A stretch of 20,517 bases of DNA, from IMG/VR virus record IMGVR_UViG_3300009285_002340, positions 1 to 20,517 of that record. One strand, written 5' to 3'. This stretch comes from a virus. The notes beneath the pieces were generated by a model, which had not been told where the DNA came from, ran no database searches, and worked only from the letters and a program-made list of their open reading frames with translations. Below, one piece after another: positions 12,004 through 19,099 of the stretch (within the stretch, counting starts at the first letter, position 1; every line of letters begins with the position of its first letter). The position numbers were made by a program, and so were the translations under genes.

Positions 12004-12207
12004 GTGACTCAGCGCCATGCGACAATCGACGCCGCGCTGCTCTATGCCTGGTGGCTGCGCCAACTGCGCTATGTCGCCACGCGCTATCTATATGAGTTAG
12101 ATTTCCAAGACCGGCGACTCGCGCGCCGGACGTACTATGCCTGTCGCCCGGCGCGGCGCTTGGCGTGGATGGGCATCAAGCCGAGGGGGGCTACCAATAC
12201 ACTTTGA
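12004..12207 (+). CDS. Small basic, aromatic-rich protein, uncertain
   Basis: 67 residues from a GTG at 12004, 16 bp after the preceding stop. Composition is unusual: 13 Arg, 6 Tyr and 5 Trp-rich stretches (YAWWLRQLRYVATRYLYELD, RRLARRTYYACRPARRLAWM). It could be a small nucleic-acid-binding protein. No clear ribosome site is visible, and no family is recognised; it is kept because it fills the only gap on this strand with a plausible frame. Confidence 0.4.
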   Translation: MTQRHATIDAALLYAWWLRQLRYVATRYLYELDFQDRRLARRTYYACRPARRLAWMGIKPRGATNTL

Positions 12208-12222
12208 TGAGAAGACTGAGCC

Positions 12223-12360
12223 ATGCCTAGTTACGTCGGCGAGTGCCGGCATCGTTGCCCCGGCGGGCGACCATGCGCCAGCACCGCCCACAAGCACCAT
12301 AGATTTGACGCAAGGGTACGCCCCCTTTTAAGGGGGTGGGGAATTGCGCCGCCCTCCTGA
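12223..12360 (+). CDS. Cys/His-rich mini-protein, uncertain
   Basis: 45 residues from the ATG at 12223 (GAGAAG about 10 nt upstream). The first part, MPSYVGECRHRCPGGRPCAS then TAHKHHRF, has three Cys and four His in a C-x-x-x-C-P-G-G-R-P-C arrangement typical of small phage zinc-binding proteins. The last 15 residues (RPLLRGWGIAPPS) run through a small CCCCC/GGGGG stem at 12321-12336 and look non-essential. It is the last gene before the new promoter at 12372. Confidence 0.4.
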   Translation: MPSYVGECRHRCPGGRPCASTAHKHHRFDARVRPLLRGWGIAPPS

Positions 12361-12371
12361 TCCCCGTTCGT

Positions 12372-12400
12372 TTGACAGCAGATAACAACTGTGGCATAAT
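12372..12400 (+). promoter_or_regulatory. Strong promoter for the CHAT-led cassette
   Basis: TTGACA (12372-12377), 17-nt spacer, CATAAT (12395-12400): 11 of 12 consensus bases at optimal spacing. The predicted start, about 12407, is the first base of the long hairpin at 12407-12442. It lies in a region otherwise without genes (12361-12514). Confidence 0.75.
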
Positions 12401-12406
12401 TCGTTT

Positions 12407-12442
12407 GTCAGTTACTCCCCGATGAATCGGGGAGTAACTGAC
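12407..12442 (+). promoter_or_regulatory. Perfect 36-nt palindrome at the predicted transcript 5' end
   Basis: GTCAGTTACTCCCCGAT-GA-ATCGGGGAGTAACTGAC: both 17-nt arms match without error. As RNA it gives a 16-bp stem with a UGAA tetraloop. It begins where transcription from the promoter at 12372-12400 should begin and ends about 70 nt before the protease start codon. As DNA it would be an excellent operator; as RNA, a 5' cap-like stabiliser or small-RNA precursor. No T-run follows, so it is not a classical terminator. Confidence 0.7.
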
Positions 12443-12514
12443 CCTTGACGCATTGGCCGCGGCGCGGCTGTCTATCGATACCGCTATTCGACTCTACAGC
12501 AGACAGGTGACAAG

Positions 12515-13063
12515 ATGACCTACAGCGTCAGAGTATTTGCACCCGATACAGACATGCCGCTGGCCCACGACCAGGTGCTCGACGTAATTGGCAATCTTCA
12601 GGCGGGCGGGGTGACGGTGCGGCGGCACACAGGTCACGTGTCGTTGCCCGACTTTGCGCGGGCTATGCAGGAGGGGCCGGTCGACGGCGTGATTTTTATC
12701 GCTCACGGTAACGAGTTGGGGATGTTATTGAGCGACGGTCTTCTTCTGACGGCCAATCTCGTGACGCACATCCGCGGCAATGTACGGGGTTTCGTATTTT
12801 TGAACTCATGCTCCAGCCTATTACCCGCCATCGAGTTGTCATTTGACGCAAAGGACTCTAGGGGCAATTGCCCGGACATTATCTGTACGCGCCTACCTCT
12901 GCCTGACACTGTGGCCTATGGCACGGCTAGTCGGTTCGCCGCCGAACTCGCCAAAGACCACAACCCGCGCCGTGCGTTTTATGAGTCGCGCCCTGGTCAG
13001 GGCCGCGAGTACGTCTATCAAGTGGGCATGTCGAGTGATTTTTTAGCGGCGGCGGCGGCCTAG
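12515..13063 (+). CDS. Minimal CHAT/caspase-like cysteine protease
   Basis: 182 residues from the ATG at 12515, with AGGTG 5 nt upstream. The fold pattern is that of a CHAT (caspase HetF-associated) domain reduced to its core: VDGVIFIAHGNELGMLLSDG places the catalytic His at 64 after a hydrophobic strand, LLLTANLVTHIRG gives the next helix, and RGFVFLNSCSSLLPAIEL places the catalytic Cys at 99. The usual closing region, strand then helix, follows (IICTRLPLPDTVAYGTASRF, then AAELAKDHNPRRAFYES). It ends in an alanine run. Such proteases cleave partner proteins in bacterial defence and cell-death systems. No sensor domain is fused; the two membrane genes after it are the obvious candidate partners. 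The His/Cys dyad is seen; activity and substrate are inferred. Confidence 0.65.
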   Translation: MTYSVRVFAPDTDMPLAHDQVLDVIGNLQAGGVTVRRHTGHVSLPDFARAMQEGPVDGVIFIAHGNELGMLLSDGLLLTANLVTHIRGNVRGFVFLNSCSSLLPAIELSFDAKDSRGNCPDIICTRLPLPDTVAYGTASRFAAELAKDHNPRRAFYESRPGQGREYVYQVGMSSDFLAAAAA

Positions 13064-13068
13064 TTGGT

Positions 13069-13323
13069 ATGGCCTACGGCGACAACGGCACGGTTTCGCA
13101 TCGCGAGGTAGACGATATCGCACGCGTGGCCCACGACGCCCAGGCGCGTGTGGGTGTAGTCGAGTACGCGGTGCAGGAGATGACCAAGCGCATGGACCGC
13201 ATGTACGCCCAAATGGAGCGCCAACAAATCAATGTGTCGGTGTGGTCGCTGGGGATCGCGGGCGCGCTGACGGCGCTCGGCTATTTCCTGTTCAGCCTGT
13301 TTTCGGTGGGACGCGTGCCGTGA
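13069..13323 (+). CDS. Coiled-coil protein with C-terminal membrane anchor (XhlA-like)
   Basis: 84 residues from the ATG at 13069, 5 bp after the protease stop. Residues about 8-52 form a coiled coil (VDDIARVAHDAQARVGVVEY, MTKRMDRMYAQMERQQ). Residues about 57-79 are one membrane helix (VWSLGIAGALTALGYFLFSL). This layout matches XhlA/hemolysin-type phage lysis proteins and also membrane-anchored protease targets. It is translationally coupled to the next gene by GTGA. The position just before the terminase genes agrees with a lysis-cassette role. Confidence 0.65.
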   Translation: MAYGDNGTVSHREVDDIARVAHDAQARVGVVEYAVQEMTKRMDRMYAQMERQQINVSVWSLGIAGALTALGYFLFSLFSVGRVP

Positions 13324-13709
13324 TTGACGTTTTTGCGCCTAGCACGCTGCTGTTCTGGCTCTATGTCACGGTTGGCACGATTGCGGCGGCCATGATGGGG
13401 ATGCTAGGCTGGGCGTGGTACATCCGGCGCGACGTGTTGTCCTGGTGGCTGACGCTCATGTTTGCGTTCGTCGCCCTCGACATGTATGCCAAAGCGTTGC
13501 TGCGTAGCCCGACCGGGTATTTGCCGCCGCTCAGCGCGTTGCATCTGTCCCGGCTGTCCGCCATCGGCATGGCGTTGGTGTTACTCGGCTTGACCGACTG
13601 GTATTTCGCTAGTCACAACGGGCACTTGGACATGCTGCGCCGTATCGTGCGCTGGTGGGACCGGCGACGCAACACGCCGCAAGAGTGGGAAGGGGGACCG
13701 CAGCCGTGA
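13320..13709 (+). CDS. Three-helix membrane protein, holin candidate
   Basis: 129 residues from a GTG at 13320 overlapping the previous stop. Three hydrophobic helices can be seen at about 8-33 (STLLFWLYVTVGTIAAAMMG), 37-58 (WWLTLMFAFVALDMYAKALL) and 77-96 (LSAIGMALVLLGLTDWYF). The C-terminus is positively charged (RRIVRWWDRRRNTPQEW), which would stay in the cytoplasm. Size, topology and neighbours fit a holin; no family motif confirms it. The longer frame from 13242 overlaps the preceding gene out of phase and is unlikely. It is coupled to a 35-residue mini-gene by GTGA. Confidence 0.65.
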   Translation: MIDVFAPSTLLFWLYVTVGTIAAAMMGMLGWAWYIRRDVLSWWLTLMFAFVALDMYAKALLRSPTGYLPPLSALHLSRLSAIGMALVLLGLTDWYFASHNGHLDMLRRIVRWWDRRRNTPQEWEGGPQP

Positions 13710-13813
13710 CGCGAATTGGCATTGGACACAGTGGCGGCCTCGGCCTGGGCATGGGCGGCGTGCGCCTGGCGGGGGGCGGCGTCACCTACCTTTTTGATGC
13801 CAAGTGGTCATAA
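13706..13813 (+). CDS. 35-residue glycine-rich mini-protein
   Basis: GTG at 13706 overlaps the upstream stop, and its TAA overlaps the next ATG (TAATG). The product is Gly-rich (RIGIGHSGGLGLGMGGVRLA) and ends TYLFDAKWS. Overlaps on both sides argue for translation, as phage genes are commonly linked this way. No family recognised; low complexity keeps confidence modest. Confidence 0.45.
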   Translation: MTRIGIGHSGGLGLGMGGVRLAGGGVTYLFDAKWS

Positions 13814-13962
13814 TGTGGCACGCTTATTTGCTGGTGGCGCTATTGCTCAACTTGACGACGTGCTCCGGCATATGGCGCGCGCCCGACACCGTGCCGATTG
13901 GCGACGACTGCGAAGCGCCGACCGTGTGCGCGGCGCTGGGCGCGGTGGGGTGGCGGGGGTGA
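13813..13962 (+). CDS. 49-residue secreted or lipoprotein-like mini-protein
   Basis: ATG at 13813 in a TAATG overlap. It begins with a short signal-like stretch (MWHAYLLVALLLNLTTCSGI) whose LTTC resembles a lipobox with Cys 17. The mature part (WRAPDTVPIGDDCEAPTVCA) carries a further Cys pair. Small lipoproteins after a holin can be outer spanins, but the lipobox is imperfect (T at -1 where G, A or S is usual), and a Gram-negative host is not established. It ends 3 bp before the terminase gene. Confidence 0.5.
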   Translation: MWHAYLLVALLLNLTTCSGIWRAPDTVPIGDDCEAPTVCAALGAVGWRG

Positions 13963-13965
13963 TAC

Positions 13966-14532
13966 GTGGGGCTGTCGCATAAACAGGCCGCCTTTGTCAC
14001 CGAATATCTAGCCGATTTCAATGCCACGAGGGCCGCGGAACGGGCTGGATACAAGGGCGACGAAAATACACTAGCCGTCACGGGGCATCGGCTGCTAAGA
14101 ATTGATAAGATCGCGGATGCCATATCAAAACGGCTTTCCGAAAAGGCGATGGGCGCAGACGAGGTTTTGATGCGCCTGGCCCAACACGCCCGCTCAGATT
14201 TGGGGCCGTGGCTCAGCGACGATGGCGCGATTGACATTGCCGCCATGAAGGAAGCGGGAACAACGCACCTGATTCGCAAGGTGAAACGCACCGAACGGTC
14301 CGGTGAATCAAAGGACGGCGGATTCTGGAGTCAGGTAACCGGGGAAGTGGAACTGCACGACGCGCAGGCCGCGCTGGTGCAGTTGGGTAAGCATCACAAG
14401 CTGTTTGTAGATCGGACGGAGCATACAGGCAAAGACGGCGGACCAATCGAGGTTGATGATAGCTATACCGACGCGGAGCGAGCTGCTCGAATTCTTAAGC
14501 TCTTGCGATCCGCAAACGAAACAACAGATTGA
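13966..14532 (+). CDS. terS: Terminase small subunit
   Basis: 188 residues from a GTG at 13966. The opening (GLSHKQAAFVTEYLADFNAT, RAAERAGYKG) is the Terminase_2 helix-turn-helix signature, followed by ALAVTGHRLLR-type helices, KAMGADEVLMRLAQHARSDL and a beta-rich middle (THLIRKVKRTERSG ... GEVELHDAQAALVQLGKHHK). This subunit binds the packaging site and loads the large subunit. It overlaps the large-subunit gene by 77 bp. The family match is strong; GTG was chosen because no ATG lies near and the signature begins at once. Confidence 0.9.
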   Translation: MGLSHKQAAFVTEYLADFNATRAAERAGYKGDENTLAVTGHRLLRIDKIADAISKRLSEKAMGADEVLMRLAQHARSDLGPWLSDDGAIDIAAMKEAGTTHLIRKVKRTERSGESKDGGFWSQVTGEVELHDAQAALVQLGKHHKLFVDRTEHTGKDGGPIEVDDSYTDAERAARILKLLRSANETTD

Positions 14533-15724
14533 TGCGCTGCTTGCCGATGTATCCACACCGGATTGGTTCGAGATCGGCGCGCGCGAAAAGCAATGCCCGC
14601 CTTCCGGTGACTGGCGCTATTGGCTCATTCTGGCCGGGCGGGGTTGGGGCAAAACGCGCACCATTGTCGAGTGGGCCAAGTGCCAAGCGCATCGCTGGCC
14701 GGGCAGCCGCGGCATGATCGTTGCTTCGACCGTGGGCGATGCTCGTGACGTGCTGATCGAGGGGGAATCGGGTTTCTTGAATACCTCAACCGATGTTCAC
14801 TACTACCCGGCTAAGGCCCAGATCATTTGGGACAACGGTAGTATTGCGCTCGTGCGCGGCGCAGAGAAGCCCTCGCGGCTGCGCGGGCCACAGCACCACT
14901 GGGCGATTGCCGATGAACTGTGCGCCTGGCAATATCGTGAAACGTGGGACATGCTAATGATGGGTTTACGTCTGGGTGATGATCCTCGTTGCGCGATTGC
15001 CACCACCCCGCGCCCGATTCCGCTGGTCCGTGAGCTGATGGCCGATCCTCACTGTCGCGTGACGCGGGGCAGCACCTACGAAAACCGGGACAATCTAGCG
15101 CCCGCCTTTTTCGATGCCATCATCAAACGCTATGAGGGGACGCGATTGGGCCAACAGGAGATCGACGCAGAACTGTTGGAGGATGTGCCCGGCGCGCTAT
15201 GGACGCGGGCTGTCCTAGAGGAAACACGGGTTAGCGTCACACCTGACTTTGAGCGCGTGGTGGTCGGTTTCGACCCTGCGGCGTCAGATACCGAAGGCAG
15301 CGATGAATCGGGGATTGTCGTCGCAGGCATAGACGGCAAACAAGAAGGCTTCCTTGTGGCCGACTACTCATTACGGGGGTCGGTGGATGAGCGACTTTCT
15401 GCCATCGTCAGAGCATATCATCGCCATCTAGCAGATGCCGTGATAGTCGAGGCCAATAATGGCGGCGACTGGCTACCCTATTCAATTCGCCAGAAAGATA
15501 ACACTATCAATGTGATTGTGGTTCACGCTTCGCGCGGCAAATATACGCGCGCCGAGCCAATTGCCGGGTTCTATGAGCAAAAACGCATCCATCATGTTGG
15601 GCTATTTGCCAAACTAGAAGACGAATTATGCACATGGGTGCCGGGTGACGAGTCCCCGGACCGGCTAGATGCGATGGTATGGGCCTTTACCGAGCTGATG
15701 GCGAGCGACTGGTACATGAGCTAA
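14456..15724 (+). CDS. terL: Terminase large subunit (Terminase_6 type)
   Basis: 422 residues from the ATG at 14456 (GAGG just upstream). The ATPase half has Walker A GRGWGKT at 61-67, VASTVGDARDVLIEGESGFL, and Walker B HHWAIADELCAW, then the ATTPRPIPLVRELM coupling motif. The nuclease half has VVVGFDPAASDTEGSDESGI with the first catalytic Asp, VIVEANNGGDWLPYSI with the second acidic motif, and SPDRLDAMVWAFTEL with the terminal acidic motif of the RNase H-like fold. It packages DNA into the prohead using ATP and cuts it to length. Its stop overlaps the portal start (TAATG), so terS, terL and portal are one translation-coupled unit. Confidence 0.95.
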   Translation: MIAIPTRSELLEFLSSCDPQTKQQIDALLADVSTPDWFEIGAREKQCPPSGDWRYWLILAGRGWGKTRTIVEWAKCQAHRWPGSRGMIVASTVGDARDVLIEGESGFLNTSTDVHYYPAKAQIIWDNGSIALVRGAEKPSRLRGPQHHWAIADELCAWQYRETWDMLMMGLRLGDDPRCAIATTPRPIPLVRELMADPHCRVTRGSTYENRDNLAPAFFDAIIKRYEGTRLGQQEIDAELLEDVPGALWTRAVLEETRVSVTPDFERVVVGFDPAASDTEGSDESGIVVAGIDGKQEGFLVADYSLRGSVDERLSAIVRAYHRHLADAVIVEANNGGDWLPYSIRQKDNTINVIVVHASRGKYTRAEPIAGFYEQKRIHHVGLFAKLEDELCTWVPGDESPDRLDAMVWAFTELMASDWYMS

Positions 15725-17244
15725 TGCGACAGACCACGAACTATTACTCACTATTTGACGGCGCAAAAAACATCCCCCTCAACTACCCGGAATCGCTGTG
15801 GCAGATTCACAGCGGCCCCGCCACAACCGAGCCGGACCTGGAACGCTACTATGCGACCGTGGGTCTCTTGTATCGCTGCGTGGATTTACGCGCCGAGAAC
15901 ATCGGCAAAATACCGTGGGAGATTAGCCGCGATACGACCGTCGTCTGGGACAGCGACGAAGGCCAAGCGCCGGATGAACTGTTGTGGTTCGCGGACTGGC
16001 GCGATTTCCTGGGGCTGACCGAAGCGGCGCTGTGTCTCGGCTCGTCGCGCGGCATGGAGGCGTTCTGGTTCAAGCTGCGTCAGGGGCGCACGGTAAGCGG
16101 GCTGCAATGGCTGGCCTCTAACACGATGACGCCGGTGTGGGGCGAACAGTGGAACGCGGCCGGCGGGCTGCTTGGCTACAAGCGGCGACTGGGCGCGACG
16201 ACCAAGAACCTGAGCTTAGACGACGTAGTGTACGTCTGGAAGCGCAACCCGCAATACGAAACGCAGCCGCGCCCGTCTCCAGCGCAGGCGGCCTTACGCA
16301 GCGCCAAAGTGCTGTACAACATTGACGAGTTTGTGGACAACTTTTGGAAGCGGGGCGCAATCAAGGCCACGATCCTAGCCTTAGCGGGCACGCCGTCGAA
16401 GGAAGAGCGCGACCGCATCGAGTCCTGGTTTGAGAAGGCCATGAGCGGTATCCGCAACGCCTGGGCGACAAAGGTCGTCAACGCCGACAAGGTCAACACG
16501 ATTGCGATTGGCGAAGGACTGGAGAGTCTATCCGACAGCAGCTTGACGCAGGAGCGCCGCGACGACATCGCCACGACGCTGGGTGTGCCGCACAGCATGT
16601 TATTTAGCAACGCCGCCAACTACGCCACCGCTGAGGTGGACAAGGCGAACTTCTATGAGGCGACGCTGATCCCCGATGCCACCCTGATTGCCAACCAGGT
16701 CAACAAGCAGCTATTGGAGCCGTTAGGCTACCGGCTGGAGTTCAAGCCGGATCGCATGAGTATCTTCCAGGCCGACGAAACGGCCCGTGCGCAGTCGCTC
16801 CTGAACCTGGTCAACTCCGGCATGAAATTGTCTATCGCCGCCGAAATCCTGGGCTATGATCTGCCCGGTACGATGCAGTATGCCGACCTGGACCCGGAGC
16901 CTGAGCCGCAAACGATTACGGTCGTGCCCAACGCGCCGCCGCGCCAGTTGACCGGGCCGGTGGAGGCGGAAGGCGGTAGGGAGAAGGGAGTAGGGGATAG
17001 GGAGATAGGCAGTAGGGGCAGCTTTGAGACGGATGCGCGGAGATTTCGCGAGTGGGCCAAGAAGCGCGTGGACCGGCCCGGCTTCGACCTGTTGGGCTTT
17101 GTGAGCGACCATCTGACCGTGGGCGACAAGCAGGCCATTTTGGACGGTCTACAGGGGGACGGCGACGCCGTAGATGCGCCCTTTCCGGTACATCGTAGCG
17201 AATCCGCCCTTTCAGGACCATTGGCATGGAACCAATATCCCTGA
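15724..17244 (+). CDS. Portal protein, HK97 type
   Basis: 506 residues from the ATG at 15724. HK97-family features: LLYRCVDLRAENIGKIPWEI near the start, TPVWGEQWNAAGGLLGYKRR and DDVVYVWKRNP in the middle, the stem/crown helices FVDNFWKRGAIKATILA, and SLTQERRDDIATTLGVPHSM then LFSNAANYATAEVDKANFYE. Twelve copies form the ring through which DNA enters the head and to which the tail joins. The tail segment at about 418-432 is encoded by a G-rich repeat and is likely unstructured. The last 71 bp overlap the next head gene. Confidence 0.93.
   Translation: MRQTTNYYSLFDGAKNIPLNYPESLWQIHSGPATTEPDLERYYATVGLLYRCVDLRAENIGKIPWEISRDTTVVWDSDEGQAPDELLWFADWRDFLGLTEAALCLGSSRGMEAFWFKLRQGRTVSGLQWLASNTMTPVWGEQWNAAGGLLGYKRRLGATTKNLSLDDVVYVWKRNPQYETQPRPSPAQAALRSAKVLYNIDEFVDNFWKRGAIKATILALAGTPSKEERDRIESWFEKAMSGIRNAWATKVVNADKVNTIAIGEGLESLSDSSLTQERRDDIATTLGVPHSMLFSNAANYATAEVDKANFYEATLIPDATLIANQVNKQLLEPLGYRLEFKPDRMSIFQADETARAQSLLNLVNSGMKLSIAAEILGYDLPGTMQYADLDPEPEPQTITVVPNAPPRQLTGPVEAEGGREKGVGDREIGSRGSFETDARRFREWAKKRVDRPGFDLLGFVSDHLTVGDKQAILDGLQGDGDAVDAPFPVHRSESALSGPLAWNQYP
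16975..17017 (+). repeat. G-rich minisatellite-like repeat inside the portal gene
   Basis: A run of 6-10-nt units (GGTAGGGAGAAGGGAGTAGG, GGATAGGGAGATAGG) encoding EGGREKGVGDREIGSRG in the portal frame. At least five GGG or GGGG tracts are close together, so a G-quadruplex is possible. The composition is unlike the flanking codons. Repeats of this type are, from general knowledge, dispersed in some Cyanobacteria and Chloroflexota. Confidence 0.7.
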
Positions 17245-17962
17245 GCATATCAAGGCGCTTGTTTTACAGCTAGACCCGGACGATGACGAGGCTGAGGTGG
17301 CGGCGCGGATGGTCATTGAGCGTCGTACCAAGCGCAATCTGCAAGCGGCGCTTGATGACATCCTACGCGAGATCACCATGCGCGAGCCACTGACCGTCGA
17401 AACGACTCTGGCGCAGACGCGCAACCATTTTCAGCGCGACCAGGCGCTCTATGATGCGCTGTACCGGGCGTTACAAGATGGCGCCGATTTGGGCGTGAGC
17501 GTGGCAGTAAGTCAATTCGAGGCCATCGGATTTGGCTTCGACTGGACATTGGTCAACACCGCTGCGCGGCAGTGGGCGGAACAGTACACCGGCTCGCTCA
17601 TTCGCAACGTGGAACAGACGACGGTAGACGCGGTGCGCCAGAGTGTTAGCCGCTGGATTGGCAACAGCGAGCCGTTGCAAGCGCTCATTGACGACCTGAC
17701 GCCGACGTTTGGTCCCAAGCGCGCCGAACGCATCGCGGCCACGGAACTGACGCGCGCTTTTGCGGAGGGGAATACCATCGCCTATCGAGAGTCGGGGGTG
17801 GTGGAGAAAATCGAATGGCGCACGGCGCGCGATGAGCGCGTCTGCCCGCAGTGCGGTCCCTTGCACGGGCAGGCCACCGAGTTGGGGCAGACGTTTGATG
17901 GGCATTATCCGCCCCGGCACGTAGGTTGCAGGTGCTGGATTGTACCAATAATCGAGGACTAG
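17174..17962 (+). CDS. Mu F-like head morphogenesis protein
   Basis: 262 residues from the ATG at 17174, overlapping the portal gene by 71 bp. Long N-terminal helices (AEVAARMVIERRTKRNLQAA, TLAQTRNHFQRDQALYDAL) lead to the conserved C-terminal Phage_Mu_F domain: RIAATELTRAFAEGNTIAYR, RTARDERVCPQCGPLHGQ and PPRHVGCRCWIVPI, with a CxxC and CRC. Proteins of this family (SPP1 gp7, Mu gpF) are minor capsid components entering the head with the portal. A later start is possible; the first 20 residues also read sensibly (RYIVANPPFQDHWHG). Confidence 0.85.
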   Translation: MRPFRYIVANPPFQDHWHGTNIPEHIKALVLQLDPDDDEAEVAARMVIERRTKRNLQAALDDILREITMREPLTVETTLAQTRNHFQRDQALYDALYRALQDGADLGVSVAVSQFEAIGFGFDWTLVNTAARQWAEQYTGSLIRNVEQTTVDAVRQSVSRWIGNSEPLQALIDDLTPTFGPKRAERIAATELTRAFAEGNTIAYRESGVVEKIEWRTARDERVCPQCGPLHGQATELGQTFDGHYPPRHVGCRCWIVPIIED

Positions 17963-18349
17963 ATGACCGTCTCCATCCACATCGCCGGCATAGATGCCTT
18001 GCAGCGCAAGCTGGGCCAGGATTTTCGCCGCGTCCTGCGCCCGCCAATGCAAAAAGCAGTGCATTTGCTCCAAGCGGACATGGCCGACTACCCGCCACAA
18101 CGACCGGGCAGCGCGTATCGGCGCACAGGCACTTTAGGCCGCACCTGGACCACGGAAGTGACGGATGTCAACAGCGGCGTCGAGGGCAAGGTGGGCAACA
18201 TGACCGAGTACGCGCCGCTAGTGCAATCCAGGCAATTCCAAGCGGCGGTCCACCGCGGGCGCTGGCAGACCGAACAGGATGTGTTGGCGCGCAACATGGC
18301 GCGTATCGAACGCTTTTTTCAGGACGCCGTGGACGCAGCGCTACGCTAA
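17963..18349 (+). CDS. HK97 gp10-like / neck protein
   Basis: 128 residues directly after the stop of the Mu F-like gene. The pattern matches phage head-tail proteins of the gp10/virion morphogenesis group: an opening MTVSIHIAGIDALQRKLGQD, a helix LRPPMQKAVHLLQADMADYP, then PPQRPGSAYRRTGTLGRTWT and a strand-rich GKVGNMTEYAPLVQSRQF. The family's Y-R-R-T-G-x-L-G/R motif and Y-A-P/x-x-V-x motif are both present. It acts in head completion or tail attachment. Its stop overlaps the next start (TAATG). Confidence 0.75.
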   Translation: MTVSIHIAGIDALQRKLGQDFRRVLRPPMQKAVHLLQADMADYPPQRPGSAYRRTGTLGRTWTTEVTDVNSGVEGKVGNMTEYAPLVQSRQFQAAVHRGRWQTEQDVLARNMARIERFFQDAVDAALR

Positions 18350-18549
18350 TGCTCGTCTTAGCGACTGCCGCCAATGCGCCGGACTGGGCCGACCTGCGCG
18401 ACGATAGCGGACATCTTTACGCACGCGTACAGCGTGACGAATGGCTGTTGGAGGTACGCCGCGGCGGGCGCACGGTTGTCTTTCGCCTGAGCGACTATCT
18501 GCGCCGGGAGCAGCAAATCCCGGAAGCCATGCCATTGAACCCGCGTTAG
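18349..18549 (+). CDS. Small protein, function unknown
   Basis: 66 residues from a TAATG overlap at 18349. The sequence (VLATAANAPDWADLRDDSGH, WLLEVRRGGRTVVFRLSDYL) reads as a small beta-sheet domain with a C-terminal basic tail. Position after the gp10-like gene suggests a minor virion or connector role, but no family is recognised. Its final codons contain the -35 box of the moron promoter at 18535-18563. Confidence 0.55.
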   Translation: MLVLATAANAPDWADLRDDSGHLYARVQRDEWLLEVRRGGRTVVFRLSDYLRREQQIPEAMPLNPR

Positions 18550-18563
18550 GACTGTGCTAGAAT
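18535..18563 (+). promoter_or_regulatory. Promoter of a moron-like cassette within the head genes
   Basis: TTGAAC (18535-18540), 17-nt spacer, TAGAAT (18558-18563). Predicted start about 18570, one base before the ATG at 18571, so the transcript would be leaderless. Late structural genes seldom have internal promoters, which supports an acquired unit. Confidence 0.65.
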
Positions 18564-18570
18564 AGTGAGC

Positions 18571-18828
18571 ATGACCAACAGGACACAGCTAATCGACGAT
18601 TACGTTCTCGCGGAGACGGCCATCTCGGAAGTCTTGCCGGGGCCGCTACACTTTTTTCATCACGTCGATCCCGACCAGGATACCATCGGCTTGCACGGGT
18701 ATTACGAGGGGCGCAAGTATTGGTTGAAGATTATCCTGCCGGGGTCGGAAGTTTCTGCGGTGGAAAAGTCCGCCTACATTAAGCAGATCGCGCGGGCATG
18801 TTACGAGGAATTGATTAGCGATTGCTGA
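18571..18828 (+). CDS. Moron gene, function unknown
   Basis: 85 residues from the ATG at 18571 (a GTG at 18565 is also in frame). An alpha-beta-alpha layout is visible: ETAISEVLPGPLHFFHHVDP, DQDTIGLHGYYEGRKYWLKI and SAYIKQIARACYEELISD, with a possible small DNA- or protein-mimic surface (acidic: DDY, DPDQD). It has its own promoter and is followed by a second unrelated gene and a terminator, so it should be expressed independently of late genes, possibly from a prophage. Family not recognised. Confidence 0.6.
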   Translation: MTNRTQLIDDYVLAETAISEVLPGPLHFFHHVDPDQDTIGLHGYYEGRKYWLKIILPGSEVSAVEKSAYIKQIARACYEELISDC

Positions 18829-18843
18829 AATTGAAAAATAATC

Positions 18844-19065
18844 ATGGCTAGAACGGCTAAAGGCGGGAAAGTTACCATAATATTAAATGGTGTTGAGTTA
18901 GGCACTCTCAACATTGATTTTGATAATGTTCCGGCAAACAGCGAAATTGCCGTGCAAAATAGCAGATTAGAGTGTACGGGTTCATTTACCGGGGAATTTG
19001 ACCAAGAAGCAACCGAACCTCTTGGTCTACTCGACCAACTTATTTGGGGCGATAGTCTCAACTGA
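18844..19065 (+). CDS. Second moron gene, beta-rich acidic protein, function unknown
   Basis: 73 residues from the ATG at 18844. The protein is strand-rich and acidic (KVTIILNGVELGTLNIDFDN, then VPANSEIAVQNSRLECTGSF, FDQEATEPLGLLDQLIW). The DNA is more AT-rich and uses more A/T-ending codons than the surrounding head genes, a sign of separate origin. No clear ribosome site precedes it. It ends 35 bp before the intrinsic terminator. Confidence 0.6.
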   Translation: MARTAKGGKVTIILNGVELGTLNIDFDNVPANSEIAVQNSRLECTGSFTGEFDQEATEPLGLLDQLIWGDSLN

Positions 19066-19099
19066 TATTTTAGCCATAATCGCATAGTTGTCGAGCGCA

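Noticed and set aside
12321-12336. CCCCC/GGGGG stem as a terminator
   Set aside because: The stem is only 5 bp with no downstream T-run, and it lies in the tail of a possible mini-gene.
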